61,032 nt of DNA, taken from positions 451,697 through 512,728 of the forward strand of contig NZ_LMIA01000008.1 in the NCBI RefSeq assembly GCF_001428565.1, given 5' to 3'. Positions 1 through 7,835 of this stretch are shown here, piece after piece. This DNA comes from Nocardioides sp. Root190. GTDB lineage: Bacteria; Actinomycetota; Actinomycetes; Propionibacteriales; Nocardioidaceae. Both the position numbers and the translations under genes were made by a program. The notes below the pieces were generated by a model that saw nothing but the letters and a program-made list of their open reading frames with translations, ran no database searches and was not told where the DNA came from. Every line of letters begins with the position of its first letter. Positions within the stretch are counted from its first letter, which is position 1.

Positions 1-116
1 CGGAGCGGAGCGCCCGACCATGCCGCTGTCGGAGCGGAGCGCCCGACCATGCCGCTGTCGGAGCGGAGCGCCCGACCATGCCGCTGTCGGAGCGGAACGC
101 CCGACCATGCCGCTGT
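1..116. repeat. 29-bp tandem repeat, four copies
   Basis: Four head-to-tail copies of a 29-bp unit lie at 1-29, 30-58, 59-87 and 88-116; the first three are identical and the last has one G-to-A change. The unit contains the core CGCCCGACCATG. The array is cut by the window edge, so the true copy number is unknown. A 15-base piece of the variant unit (GAACGCCCGACCATG) recurs alone at 839-853. The unit length is not a multiple of three and I see no reading frame that uses it. From 117 to 340 there is no gene I can support, only a weak hairpin (GCGCTG/CAGCGC, 138-156). Confidence 0.9.
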
Positions 117-340
117 GAGGGCACGCTCGCGGCGATGGCGCTGCCGCCGACAGCGCAGTGATGCAAGCCGTCAGCAGCGCTAGCGGACGATCGCGTCAGC
201 TCAGGCGTCTTCTGCAGATCGGAGGTTATGCGCCGTGGCCGGTGGCAAACTGTGCCGAGGCACCGAAGTGCCAACCCCCTGTGGCGTGGGTAGAAGCGCT
301 CGACGGACAGCACAAGCACCGATCTCAGGCGGAACCTCTG

Positions 341-826
341 ATGCGAAGTAGACCCAACTCATCCTTCGTCGTCGGGATCCTTGCAGTGGTGTCGATGACC
401 GTGTCGGCGGGCTGCGGCTCGGAGGAATACCCGAATGAAGCTGACGCCACCGAGTCTGGGGTTAGCGCGTGTGAGCCGCCGATGGATCAGTGGGCTCGAA
501 ACCCGCATGTCTTAATACCCGAGGTCGAGCGCGCCGCGACCCCCGAGGGCGCTGCCTCGGCTGCGGCCGCGGCGGCTTCTCTGGAGATCACCGCGGTCAA
601 GGCCGGCTCCAGGGCGGACCTGAAGAACGTCGAGGTCCTGGGAGACGGGGTTGAAGGAACCTTCCACGTGCAGAAGATCAAGGGTCGATGGATCGCCGTC
701 GGCGGTGAGGGCTGCGGAGCGCAGATCCCGTCCAGCGTTGACGATGAGGACTGCCCCGTTCCGAGCGACGCCCCGACGGAGGACGGCGAATCCTTCCTTG
801 TGGTGTGCCCGGTGACCGTCGACTAG
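341..826 (+). CDS. Putative lipoprotein of unknown function
   Basis: 161 residues. The ATG at 341 opens a bacterial lipoprotein signal: Arg residues, a hydrophobic stretch (about residues 9-23) and the lipobox SAGC with Cys25 as the lipidated residue. An in-frame start at 158 is less likely because it would put 61 non-membrane residues before the signal. The mature part has an Ala-rich stretch (about residues 68-80) and a C-terminal half with several cysteines that could form disulfides outside the membrane. I do not recognise the family. It stands alone, between the tandem repeat and a relic of that repeat, and points toward the NYN gene. Confidence 0.65.
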   Translation: MRSRPNSSFVVGILAVVSMTVSAGCGSEEYPNEADATESGVSACEPPMDQWARNPHVLIPEVERAATPEGAASAAAAAASLEITAVKAGSRADLKNVEVLGDGVEGTFHVQKIKGRWIAVGGEGCGAQIPSSVDDEDCPVPSDAPTEDGESFLVVCPVTVD

Positions 827-838
827 CGCTGCCGCATA

Positions 839-853
839 GAACGCCCGACCATG
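839..853 (+). repeat. Relic of the 29-bp repeat
   Basis: GAACGCCCGACCATG is identical to part of the fourth copy of the array (95-109). It lies just after the lipoprotein gene and before the stop of the NYN gene, so the lipoprotein segment is flanked by pieces of one repeat. Confidence 0.6.
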
Positions 854-869
854 ACGCGTGGCGGGCGGC

Positions 870-1676
870 CTACTTCTTGGCCGCCTTCTTGGGCGCTGCC
901 TTCTTCGCCACCTTCTTCGCAGGAGGCGCGGCGGCTGCGGGCGCCGCCGGGACCTTGCCCTTCACACCCACGCGCACGCCACTGCCGGAACCCTCGGTGG
1001 TCAGGTAGGCCTGGGCCTCGACCAGCGGCAGGAGCCGGGGGAAGCCGTAGAGGCGGGCGTCGAAGGCGGGGTTGGCGGTGCGCAGGTAGTTGCCGAGGGA
1101 GCCGAGGGAGACCCAGCCGTCGTCGTCGGAGGCGTTGTTGACGCCGCGGGTCAGCAGGCTCTGCAGGTTCGGCAGCGGGGGAGTCGTGGCCTCGGCGGAG
1201 GGCTCGGGCTCCTCGGGCGAGCCGACGACGGCCTCGTCCGCGGCCGGGTCGAGCAGCTCGAGCCGGATGAAGCGGTCGCACGCCTCCTGCAGGGCGATCG
1301 GGGTGTTGCTGCGGCCCACGGCGTACACGGTCTTGCCGGACTCACGAAGGCGCGTGGCGAGGCGGGTGAAGTCGCTGTCGCTGGAGACGATCGCGAACGC
1401 GTCGACGTTGCTGGAGTAGAGCAGGTCCATCGCGTCGATGATCAGCGCGGAGTCGGTGGAGTTCTTGCCGACGGTGTAGGCGAAGGTCTGCTCGGGACTG
1501 ATCGCGTGCCGGTTGAGCTTGGCCTTCCAGCCCTTGAGGCCCTCGGAGGTCCAGTCACCGTAGGCGCGCTTGACCGTCGTACGCCCGAACTTCGCGAGCT
1601 CCGCCAGCAGGGAGGCGGTGTAGCGGTGCGAGGTGTTGTCGGCGTCGATGAGGACGGCGATGCGGAAGTCGGTCAC
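870..1676 (-). CDS. NYN-domain (LabA/PIN-like) putative RNase with C-terminal LOTUS-like domain
   Basis: 268 residues. The N-terminal domain carries the acidic signature of the NYN/PIN-like nuclease fold: LIDADN near residue 10, a central TDSALIIDAMD and VSSDSDF. These Asp residues would bind the metal used to cut RNA. About residues 160-240 resemble an OST-HTH/LOTUS RNA-binding domain, and the protein ends in a Lys/Ala-rich tail (KKVAKKAAPKKAAKK) that could hold nucleic acid. GTG start; a -10-like CATGAT ends 6 nt before it (1683-1688), so the mRNA is probably leaderless. The RNA target is unknown. Confidence 0.85.
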   Translation of the reverse strand: MTDFRIAVLIDADNTSHRYTASLLAELAKFGRTTVKRAYGDWTSEGLKGWKAKLNRHAISPEQTFAYTVGKNSTDSALIIDAMDLLYSSNVDAFAIVSSDSDFTRLATRLRESGKTVYAVGRSNTPIALQEACDRFIRLELLDPAADEAVVGSPEEPEPSAEATTPPLPNLQSLLTRGVNNASDDDGWVSLGSLGNYLRTANPAFDARLYGFPRLLPLVEAQAYLTTEGSGSGVRVGVKGKVPAAPAAAAPPAKKVAKKAAPKKAAKK

Positions 1677-1708
1677 CGTCCCATCATGGACGACGGGTTC
1701 AGCGCCGG

Positions 1709-2638
1709 TCAGGAGGCCGCGCTGGTGCTGGTCCCTTGTGCGCGGTACTCAGCGGCCCGCGCGGCGAGTGCGTTCTGCAGCTCGCGGACCGGGAGCGGTT
1801 GCTGGAGCGTCTTGCGCTGACGCAGCTGGAGGGTGACGAAGGTCTGGTTCCCGGCGATCGGGCGGGCCTCGATCATCCCGACGCGCTGCAGGGGGCAGCC
1901 GATCACGGAGTAGTCCGGCAGCACGGTGACCCCGACGCCCTCGGCGACCAGCGCCTTGCCCATCTCGGCGCCGTCGGTGCTGTGCGCGGCCGGCGGCACC
2001 TCCGGACCGAAGGCCCGGTGGACGTAGCGGTGCATGACGTAGCCGGCGCGCATCATCACGAAGCGCTCCTGGCGCAGCTCGTCGATGGTGACCTGGGCAC
2101 GGGAGAGCAGGTGGTGCCCCGCGGGGAGTACGGCGACCGGGCGGCCGTGCAGCAGGTCGATCCCGTCGAGGCCGATGGGCGGGTCGTCCCCGTCGAGCAC
2201 GTTGACCAGGCCCAGGTCGAGGGTGCCCTCGCTGAGGGCCTCGTCGATCTGCGCCTGCTGGAGCGTCAGGACCTCGACCGTCGTGCCGGGATGGCGCTCC
2301 TGGAAGGTGCGCACGGCTGGGACGAGCAGTGTCGAGGTGGCGGCGTGCACGGTGCCGATCCGGATCATCCGGGTGTCGGTGCGCTGGTCACCGGCGGCGT
2401 TGCGGAGCCTGTCGACAGCGGCGAGCACCTCGGTCATGTAGGGCAGGAGCTCGCGACCCTCGCGGCTGATCCGGGCACCCGAGCGGCGGCGGTCCAGCAG
2501 GGTGACCCGCAGCTCGCGCTCGAGCTTGGTGACCGCCTCGCTCAGTGCGGGCTGGGAGAGGTGGAGCTTCTCGCTGGCACGGCGCAGCGAACCGTGCTGT
2601 GTCACCGCGGCGAGGTACTCCAGCTGTTCGATGCGCAT
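1709..2638 (-). CDS. LysR-family transcriptional regulator
   Basis: 309 residues, normal length for the family. Residues 1-60 form the winged helix-turn-helix (MRIEQLEYLAAVTQHGSLRRA and onward to LSQPALSEAVTKLE), followed by the linker helix and a periplasmic-binding-protein-like effector domain from about residue 90. It is divergent from the organosulfur cluster that starts at 2761, the usual arrangement of a LysR regulator with its target. A LysR-type box lies between them (2696-2710). By analogy with CysB/Cbl/SfnR-type control it probably reports sulfur status or a sulfonated compound, but the ligand cannot be read from sequence. Confidence 0.9.
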   Translation of the reverse strand: MRIEQLEYLAAVTQHGSLRRASEKLHLSQPALSEAVTKLERELRVTLLDRRRSGARISREGRELLPYMTEVLAAVDRLRNAAGDQRTDTRMIRIGTVHAATSTLLVPAVRTFQERHPGTTVEVLTLQQAQIDEALSEGTLDLGLVNVLDGDDPPIGLDGIDLLHGRPVAVLPAGHHLLSRAQVTIDELRQERFVMMRAGYVMHRYVHRAFGPEVPPAAHSTDGAEMGKALVAEGVGVTVLPDYSVIGCPLQRVGMIEARPIAGNQTFVTLQLRQRKTLQQPLPVRELQNALAARAAEYRAQGTSTSAAS

Positions 2639-2695
2639 GGGTGGTGCCTTTCACCTTCATCGGAGAACCCGTGGGTCCGGGGGCTTGCCCGCGCC

Positions 2696-2725
2696 CTTAA
2701 GTCAAGTAAGTCTGTAAACAAACAG
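2696..2725. promoter_or_regulatory. LysR-type operator in the divergent promoter region
   Basis: CTTAAGTCAAGTAAG (2696-2710) is an inverted repeat CTTA-N7-TAAG with the T-N11-A core of LysR boxes. A second inverted repeat, CTGTAAACAAACAG, follows at 2712-2725. Both sit in the 122-bp gap between the lysR gene and the organosulfur operon, where an activator would bind. Confidence 0.5.
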
Positions 2726-2760
2726 TAACACGACTGTTCTCGGAAGGGAGACCTCAACCC

Positions 2761-4029
2761 ATGACTGCTGACACGACCACGGCGACCGGCGCAGGAGCCG
2801 GAGCCAGCGCGTGGACCGAACGCCCGACGACCCCCGAGGGCTGGCTGGAGCGCGCCCGACAGGTCGCCACCACGCTGGCCGCCGACGCCGTCGAACGGGA
2901 CCGCGCTCTCGCCGTACCCACCGCCGAGGTGGCGCTGCTCAAGGACTCCGGCCTCGTGACGCTCCTCGGTCCGACCGAGTTCGGTGGCGGCGGCCAGGAC
3001 TGGACGACGGCGCTGCGGGTGATCCGGGCCGTCAGCGCGGGCGACGGGTCCATCGGCCAGCTCATCGGCTACCACTACCTCTGGTTCTGGGCGGTCCGGC
3101 TCGTCGGGACCCCCGAGCAGATCGCTGCTGTCGAGCAGCAGGCCACGCAGGAGAGCTGGTTCTTCGGCGGTGCGGTCAACCCGCGCGACGCCGATCTGGC
3201 CATCACGATCGAGCAGGGCCACGAGGACGGCGAGCTCGTCTACCGCGGTGAGAAGTCGTTCTCCACGGGAGGCCGGATCTCCGACGTGACCGTGCTCGAG
3301 GGCGTCATCGAGGGCACCGAGAAGCACGTCTTCGCAATCGTGCCGACCGACCAGCCGGCGATCCAGTTCAAGGGTGACTGGGACGCGCTGGGCCAGCGGC
3401 TCACCGAGAGTGGTGGCGTCGTGATCGACGGCGTGCGGGTCCCGTGGGCCGCTGCGGCGGGCTACGTGGAGACCGAGCAGGGCTGGGAGTTCCTGCCCCG
3501 CGTCTACAACACGCTGAACGTGCCGCTCATCCAGCTCATCTTCGCCAACATCTACCTCGGCATCGCCGAAGGGGCGCTGGCGACGGCGGGCGCCTACACC
3601 CGCGAGCGGACCCGTCCGTGGCCCTACACGCCGGACCTCAAGGAGTCGGCCACGCAGGAGTTCCACATCCTGGAGACCTACGGCGAGCTGCGCTCCAAGC
3701 TGTGGGCCGCCGAGGCGCTGACCGAGCGTGCCGCAACGCTGATCGAGGCGATCAACGCCCACGCCGACAGCGTCACCGAGGCCGAGCGGGGTGAGGCGGA
3801 GGTCGTGATCGCCGCTGCCAAGCAGGTCGCCATCGACACGGGCCTGGAGATCGGCACCCGGGTGTACGACGTCACCGGCGCCCGCGCGACCGCGAGCTCG
3901 GTCGGTCTCGACATCTTCTGGCGCAACATCCGCACGCACAGCCTGCACGACCCGATCGCGCACAAGCGTGCCGAGGTCGGCCGCTACGCGCTGCTCGGCG
4001 AGCTGCCCGAGCCGACCTGGTACACGTGA
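2761..4029 (+). CDS. DszC-like flavin-dependent monooxygenase (acyl-CoA dehydrogenase fold)
   Basis: 422 residues, the size of dibenzothiophene monooxygenase DszC (about 417). Family features include ATAVERDRA-like helix text near residue 45, the FGG(G)G-DW motif, QLIFANIYLGIAEGAL in the middle and the C-terminal FWRNIRTHSLHDP, which is nearly the DszC sequence. These enzymes are two-component: reduced FMN comes from a separate reductase, here probably the 8993-9517 gene. The natural substrate is likely a small sulfide, sulfoxide or sulfone rather than dibenzothiophene, but this is inference. RBS GGAAGGGAG precedes the ATG. First gene of the cluster. Confidence 0.85.
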   Translation: MTADTTTATGAGAGASAWTERPTTPEGWLERARQVATTLAADAVERDRALAVPTAEVALLKDSGLVTLLGPTEFGGGGQDWTTALRVIRAVSAGDGSIGQLIGYHYLWFWAVRLVGTPEQIAAVEQQATQESWFFGGAVNPRDADLAITIEQGHEDGELVYRGEKSFSTGGRISDVTVLEGVIEGTEKHVFAIVPTDQPAIQFKGDWDALGQRLTESGGVVIDGVRVPWAAAAGYVETEQGWEFLPRVYNTLNVPLIQLIFANIYLGIAEGALATAGAYTRERTRPWPYTPDLKESATQEFHILETYGELRSKLWAAEALTERAATLIEAINAHADSVTEAERGEAEVVIAAAKQVAIDTGLEIGTRVYDVTGARATASSVGLDIFWRNIRTHSLHDPIAHKRAEVGRYALLGELPEPTWYT

Positions 4030-4039
4030 GGAGGCGGCG

Positions 4040-5275
4040 ATGAGTGTGACCGACGCGCGCCCGCAGCTCGAGGAGATCCAGGCGACGTACGCGCCGTTGT
4101 TCGCGGAGATCGGGGAGGGGGCGTTGCAGCGCGAGCTCGACGACGTCCTCCCCGACCAGGAGGTGCGCCGGCTCAAGGAACGCGGTTTCGGAGCACTGCG
4201 CGTGCCCGTCGAGTACGGCGGCCGCGGGGTCTCGACGCCCGAGCTCACGCAGCTCTGGATCGACCTCGCGGCCGCGGACAGCAACCTGCCGCAGGCGCTG
4301 CGCGGACACGGTGCGCTGGTCGAGGACCGGCTCTGGCAGCACGCCAGGGGTCGCGACCAGCAGGCGTGGTTCGCGCGGTTCGTCGCGGGGGAGATCGCCG
4401 GCAATGCGTGGTCGGAGGTCGGTGCCACCGCCATCGACTCGCAGCAGACCGTGCTGACCGGCCAGCCCGACGGGACCTACCGGCTGAGCGGCAGCAAGTT
4501 CTACACGACCGGCACGATCTACGCGGAGTGGGCCGATGTCTACGTCCGGCGCGAGCTGGCCGGCGGCGAGAGCGACTTCGCGATCGCGCTGGTCGACACC
4601 CGGGAACCGGAGGTCACCGTCTCCGACGACTGGGACGGCTTCGGCCAGCGGGGGACGGGGAGCGGGACGACCACCTTCGACAACGCGATCGTCGCGGCCG
4701 ACCACGTCCTGCCGTTCGGCGAGCGGTTCCCTTTCCAGACCGCGTACTACCAGCTCAACCTGCTCGCGGTGCTCTCCGGCATCGGGCGGGCGGCGCTGGA
4801 CGACTTCGTCGGTCACGTGCGCGGTCGTGAACGCAACTACTCCCACGCGAATGCGCTGCGGGTGCGCGAGGACCCGCAGGTGCTGGCCCGGATCGGGGAG
4901 GCCTCGGCTGCCGTGTACGCCGCCGAGGCGGCCACGCTGCGGGTGGCGGCGACGATCCAGGAGGTCGCCGACCTGGCGGCGGTTGCGGGCGAGGTTCCGG
5001 ACCAGGTGGCGGCGGCCAACGAGCGGGCCGAGATCGAGTCGTCGGCGGCGCAGGTCGTGGTGACCTCGCTGGTGCTCGGCCTGACCAGCGACCTGTTCGA
5101 CACCCTCGGAGCCTCGGGCACCTCGATCAGCAAGGGGCTGGACCGGCACTGGCGCAACGCGCGCACGGTGTCCTCGCACAACCCGCGGATCCTCAAGGCA
5201 CGGGTGGTCGGTGGCCACCTCGTCAACGGCACCCCGCCGCCGTACGCCTGGGCGATCGGTCGCACCGCGGGGTGA
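4040..5275 (+). CDS. SfnB/DszC-type flavin-dependent oxidoreductase
   Basis: 411 residues, acyl-CoA-dehydrogenase fold without acyl-CoA features, related to its neighbours at 2761 and 6539. The middle domain has LSGSKFYTTGTIYAEW, a motif of the SfnB sulfur-acquisition group, then DDWDGFGQRGTGSG, and the C-terminus has LDRHWRNARTVSSHNP. It starts 11 nt after the preceding stop behind a GAGGAGG ribosome site; an in-frame extension to 3968 lacks conservation. Likely role: oxidation of a C-S compound with reduced flavin supplied in trans. The exact reaction is not known for this subgroup. Confidence 0.8.
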   Translation: MSVTDARPQLEEIQATYAPLFAEIGEGALQRELDDVLPDQEVRRLKERGFGALRVPVEYGGRGVSTPELTQLWIDLAAADSNLPQALRGHGALVEDRLWQHARGRDQQAWFARFVAGEIAGNAWSEVGATAIDSQQTVLTGQPDGTYRLSGSKFYTTGTIYAEWADVYVRRELAGGESDFAIALVDTREPEVTVSDDWDGFGQRGTGSGTTTFDNAIVAADHVLPFGERFPFQTAYYQLNLLAVLSGIGRAALDDFVGHVRGRERNYSHANALRVREDPQVLARIGEASAAVYAAEAATLRVAATIQEVADLAAVAGEVPDQVAAANERAEIESSAAQVVVTSLVLGLTSDLFDTLGASGTSISKGLDRHWRNARTVSSHNPRILKARVVGGHLVNGTPPPYAWAIGRTAG

Positions 5276-5352
5276 GCCCCTCCGCTGCACGGTGATCGGT
5301 TCTGCCTGTCGCGGGGTCGTCGGTTCCACGGGCCGGCGGCCCCGCGCTGTTC

Positions 5353-5380
5353 TTGCGCACCGCCTTCCATCCGCTAATGT
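5353..5380 (+). promoter_or_regulatory. Candidate internal promoter of sfnG
   Basis: TTGCGC (5353-5358), 16-nt spacer and TAATGT (5375-5380) lie in the 139-bp gap before sfnG, the only large gap in the cluster. It would let the second half of the cluster be transcribed on its own. Confidence 0.45.
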
Positions 5381-5414
5381 CTATTGAACTACTCTACTTA
5401 TCCGGGAGAGCATC

Positions 5415-6539
5415 ATGACCGAGCCACAGATCTTCGACCGCGAAGCCTTCGCGGAGCCCCTCAAGTTCGCCTACTGGGTCCCCAACGTCAGCGGGGGACT
5501 GGTCGTCAGCAAGATCGAGCAGCGCACCGACTGGGGCTACGACTACAACGTGGAGCTCGCCCGGCTGGCCGAGAACAACGGGTTCGAGTACGCCCTCTCG
5601 CAGGTCCGCTACATCGCGTCGTACGGCGCGGCCTACCAGCACGAGTCGACGAGCTTCAGCCTCGCACTCCTGCTCGCCACCGAGCGGCTGAAGGTGATCG
5701 CCGCAGTCCACCCCGGTCTCTGGCAGCCCGGCGTGCTGGCGAAGTTCATCGCCACCGCCGACCAGATCTCCGGCGGCCGGGCCGCGATCAACGTCGTCAG
5801 CGGCTGGTTCAAGGACGAGTTCACCAAGCTCGGTGAGCCGTGGCTCGAGCACGGCGAGCGCTACCGCCGCTCGGAGGAGTTCATCCGCTACGTGCGGGAG
5901 ATCTGGACCTCCGAGAACGCCGAGTTCAACGGCGACTTCTACCGCCTGCACGACTTCGACCTGAAGCCGAAGCCGCTGGCCTCCGAGAGCCGGCCGCACC
6001 CGGAGATCTTCCAGGGCGGCAACTCGACCGACGCGCGGGGGATGGCCGGCCGGGTCTCCGACTGGTACTTCGCCAACGGCAACACCCCCGACGGCATCTC
6101 CGAGCAGATCCGCGACGTCACCGACGTCGCGACCGTCCACGGTCGCAAGGTCCGCTTCGGGGTGAACGGCTTCTTCATCGGCCGCGACACCGAGGCCGAG
6201 GCCCGCGACGTGCTGCGCGAGATCGTCGACAAGGCCGACCGTGAAGCCGTGGAGGGCTTCGGCTCCGCGGTGAAGCAGGCCGGCCAGAGCACGGGTGACA
6301 AGAAGGGCATGTGGCAGGACTCCGAGTTCGCCGACCTCGTGCAGTACAACGACGGCTTCAAGACCGGCCTGATCGGTACGCCCGAGCAGATCGCCACCCG
6401 GATCATCGAGTACAAGCGACGCGGTGTGAACCTGCTCCTGCTCGGCTTCCTGCACTACCTGGAGGACGTGGAGTACTTCGGTCGCGAGGTCCTGCCGATC
6501 GTGCGCGAGCTCGAGGCCGTGGAGCTGGAGCGGGTCTGA
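5415..6539 (+). CDS. sfnG: Dimethylsulfone monooxygenase SfnG
   Basis: 374 residues, luciferase-like TIM barrel. The N-terminal FAYWVPNVSGGLVVSKIEQR is the hallmark of SfnG, and INVVSGWFK-EF and GEPWL-H-ERYRRSEEF also match the family. SfnG uses reduced FMN and O2 to turn dimethylsulfone into methanesulfinate, which feeds sulfite production for assimilation. RBS GGGAGAG before the ATG. Its stop overlaps the start of the next gene (TGATG), so translation is probably coupled. The FMNH2 partner is likely the reductase at 8993. Confidence 0.93.
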   Translation: MTEPQIFDREAFAEPLKFAYWVPNVSGGLVVSKIEQRTDWGYDYNVELARLAENNGFEYALSQVRYIASYGAAYQHESTSFSLALLLATERLKVIAAVHPGLWQPGVLAKFIATADQISGGRAAINVVSGWFKDEFTKLGEPWLEHGERYRRSEEFIRYVREIWTSENAEFNGDFYRLHDFDLKPKPLASESRPHPEIFQGGNSTDARGMAGRVSDWYFANGNTPDGISEQIRDVTDVATVHGRKVRFGVNGFFIGRDTEAEARDVLREIVDKADREAVEGFGSAVKQAGQSTGDKKGMWQDSEFADLVQYNDGFKTGLIGTPEQIATRIIEYKRRGVNLLLLGFLHYLEDVEYFGREVLPIVRELEAVELERV

Positions 6540-7804
6540 TGTCCCGATCCCCGTTGGTCGAGGAGGTCGCGCAGCGACCGTCTCGAGGCCCGGTGAGCCG
6601 AACCCCGGTCCCCACCCACTCCGCGCGCTCGGCGATCGCGACCGCCACCGACCTGGCGGCCCGCTTCGCCGAAGGCGCCGCCCAGCGGGACCGGGAGCGG
6701 ATCCTCCCGGCCGCAGAGATCGAGGCGCTCTCCGCGTCGGGCCTGCTCGCCATCACCGTGCCGGTTGCCGACGGCGGTGCTGGTCTGGGTGCGGAGGTGC
6801 TGGCGGAGGTCGTCCGGCTGATCGCCACCGGCGACCCCAACATCGCGCAGGTCCCGCACAGTCACTTCGTCTACGTCAACGCGCTCGTCGAGCAGGGAAC
6901 CCCGTCGCAGCGGGAGTTCCTGCTCGGTGAGGTGCTGGCCGGCAAGCGCTTCGGCAACGCGCAGTCCGAGATCAGGAGCGGTCACGTGCGCGACCACGCC
7001 ACGACGTTGCGGGCTGCGGGCGACGGGTCGGGGGAGTGGGTGCTGGACGGGGAGAAGGGCTACGCGACCGGCGCGCTGTTCGCCCACTGGATCCCGGTCC
7101 TGGCGCATCTCGGCGAGGGCGGTCCGCTGCACGTCGCCTGGGTGGGGCGCCACGACCACGGCGTCAGCGTGATCGACGACTGGGACGGGCTCGGCCAGCG
7201 CACGACCGCCAGTGGGACGGTGCGTCTCGAGGGAGTGCGCGTCGCGGCGGAGCGGGTGACGGCGTACCACCTGACGTTCGAGCGGCCGCAGACCTACGGT
7301 GCGTTCGCTCAGCTGCTGCACGCCGCCATCGACGCCGGGATCGCGCGCGCCGCGATCAGGGAGGCGGCCGGCTTCGTCACGACGAGGAGTCGGCCCTACC
7401 CCGACGCGCTCGCTGTGTACGACGTCGAGCGGGCCGCCGAGGACCCCCTGGTCGTGCAGGCGTTCGGCGAGGTGGAGGTCCAGGTCCGCGCGGCCGAGGC
7501 CCTCGTGGCCGTGGCCGGGCGCGCGGTCGACCGGGCGCGGGCCGAGGTGACGGCGGACTCGGCCGCGGAGGCGAGCCTGGCCGTGGCCGCGGCACGGGCG
7601 GCGACCACGACCGCCTCGCTGGAGGCGTCCAGCCGCCTCTTCGAGGTCGCCGGAACCCGCTCCGCGCTGGCCGGACTCGGTCTCGACCGGCACTGGCGCA
7701 ACGCCCGCACGCACACCCTGCACGACCCCGCCGCGTGGAAGGTGCACCACCTCGGCCGGCACGCGATCGACGGCACCCCGCCTCCCAACCACGGCCAGAT
7801 CTGA
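6539..7804 (+). CDS. sfnB: SfnB family sulfur-acquisition oxidoreductase
   Basis: 421 residues from the ATG that overlaps the sfnG stop; a GTG at 6593 would give 403. SfnB features: NAQSE-R, LDGEKGYATGALFAHWIPV, DDWDGLGQRTTASG and LDRHWRNARTHTLHDP. SfnB proteins are acyl-CoA-dehydrogenase-like flavoproteins needed for growth on dimethylsulfone-type sulfur sources in pseudomonads; the precise step is uncertain. The first 18 codons coincide with a dispersed palindromic repeat (6553-6590), so those residues are probably not conserved and the start is uncertain. Confidence 0.85.
   Translation: MSRSPLVEEVAQRPSRGPVSRTPVPTHSARSAIATATDLAARFAEGAAQRDRERILPAAEIEALSASGLLAITVPVADGGAGLGAEVLAEVVRLIATGDPNIAQVPHSHFVYVNALVEQGTPSQREFLLGEVLAGKRFGNAQSEIRSGHVRDHATTLRAAGDGSGEWVLDGEKGYATGALFAHWIPVLAHLGEGGPLHVAWVGRHDHGVSVIDDWDGLGQRTTASGTVRLEGVRVAAERVTAYHLTFERPQTYGAFAQLLHAAIDAGIARAAIREAAGFVTTRSRPYPDALAVYDVERAAEDPLVVQAFGEVEVQVRAAEALVAVAGRAVDRARAEVTADSAAEASLAVAAARAATTTASLEASSRLFEVAGTRSALAGLGLDRHWRNARTHTLHDPAAWKVHHLGRHAIDGTPPPNHGQI
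6553..6590 (+). repeat. Dispersed palindromic repeat overlapping the sfnB start
   Basis: GTTGGTCGAGGAGG, a variable loop (TCGC-GCA-GCGA) and CCGTCTCGAGG match the two copies at 60896-61009 apart from the loop. The arms GGTCGAG and CTCGAGGCC pair imperfectly. Here the element lies inside the annotated reading frame. Confidence 0.8.
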
Positions 7805-7835
7805 CGCACCACGTGCACAGCAACGAGAGGTCCTC

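Noticed and set aside
1..116. CRISPR array from the 29-bp repeat at the window start
   Set aside because: Copies are directly joined without unique spacers, and no cas genes are in the window.
158..340. Earlier ATG for the first lipoprotein
   Set aside because: It would bury the lipobox signal 61 residues inside the protein.
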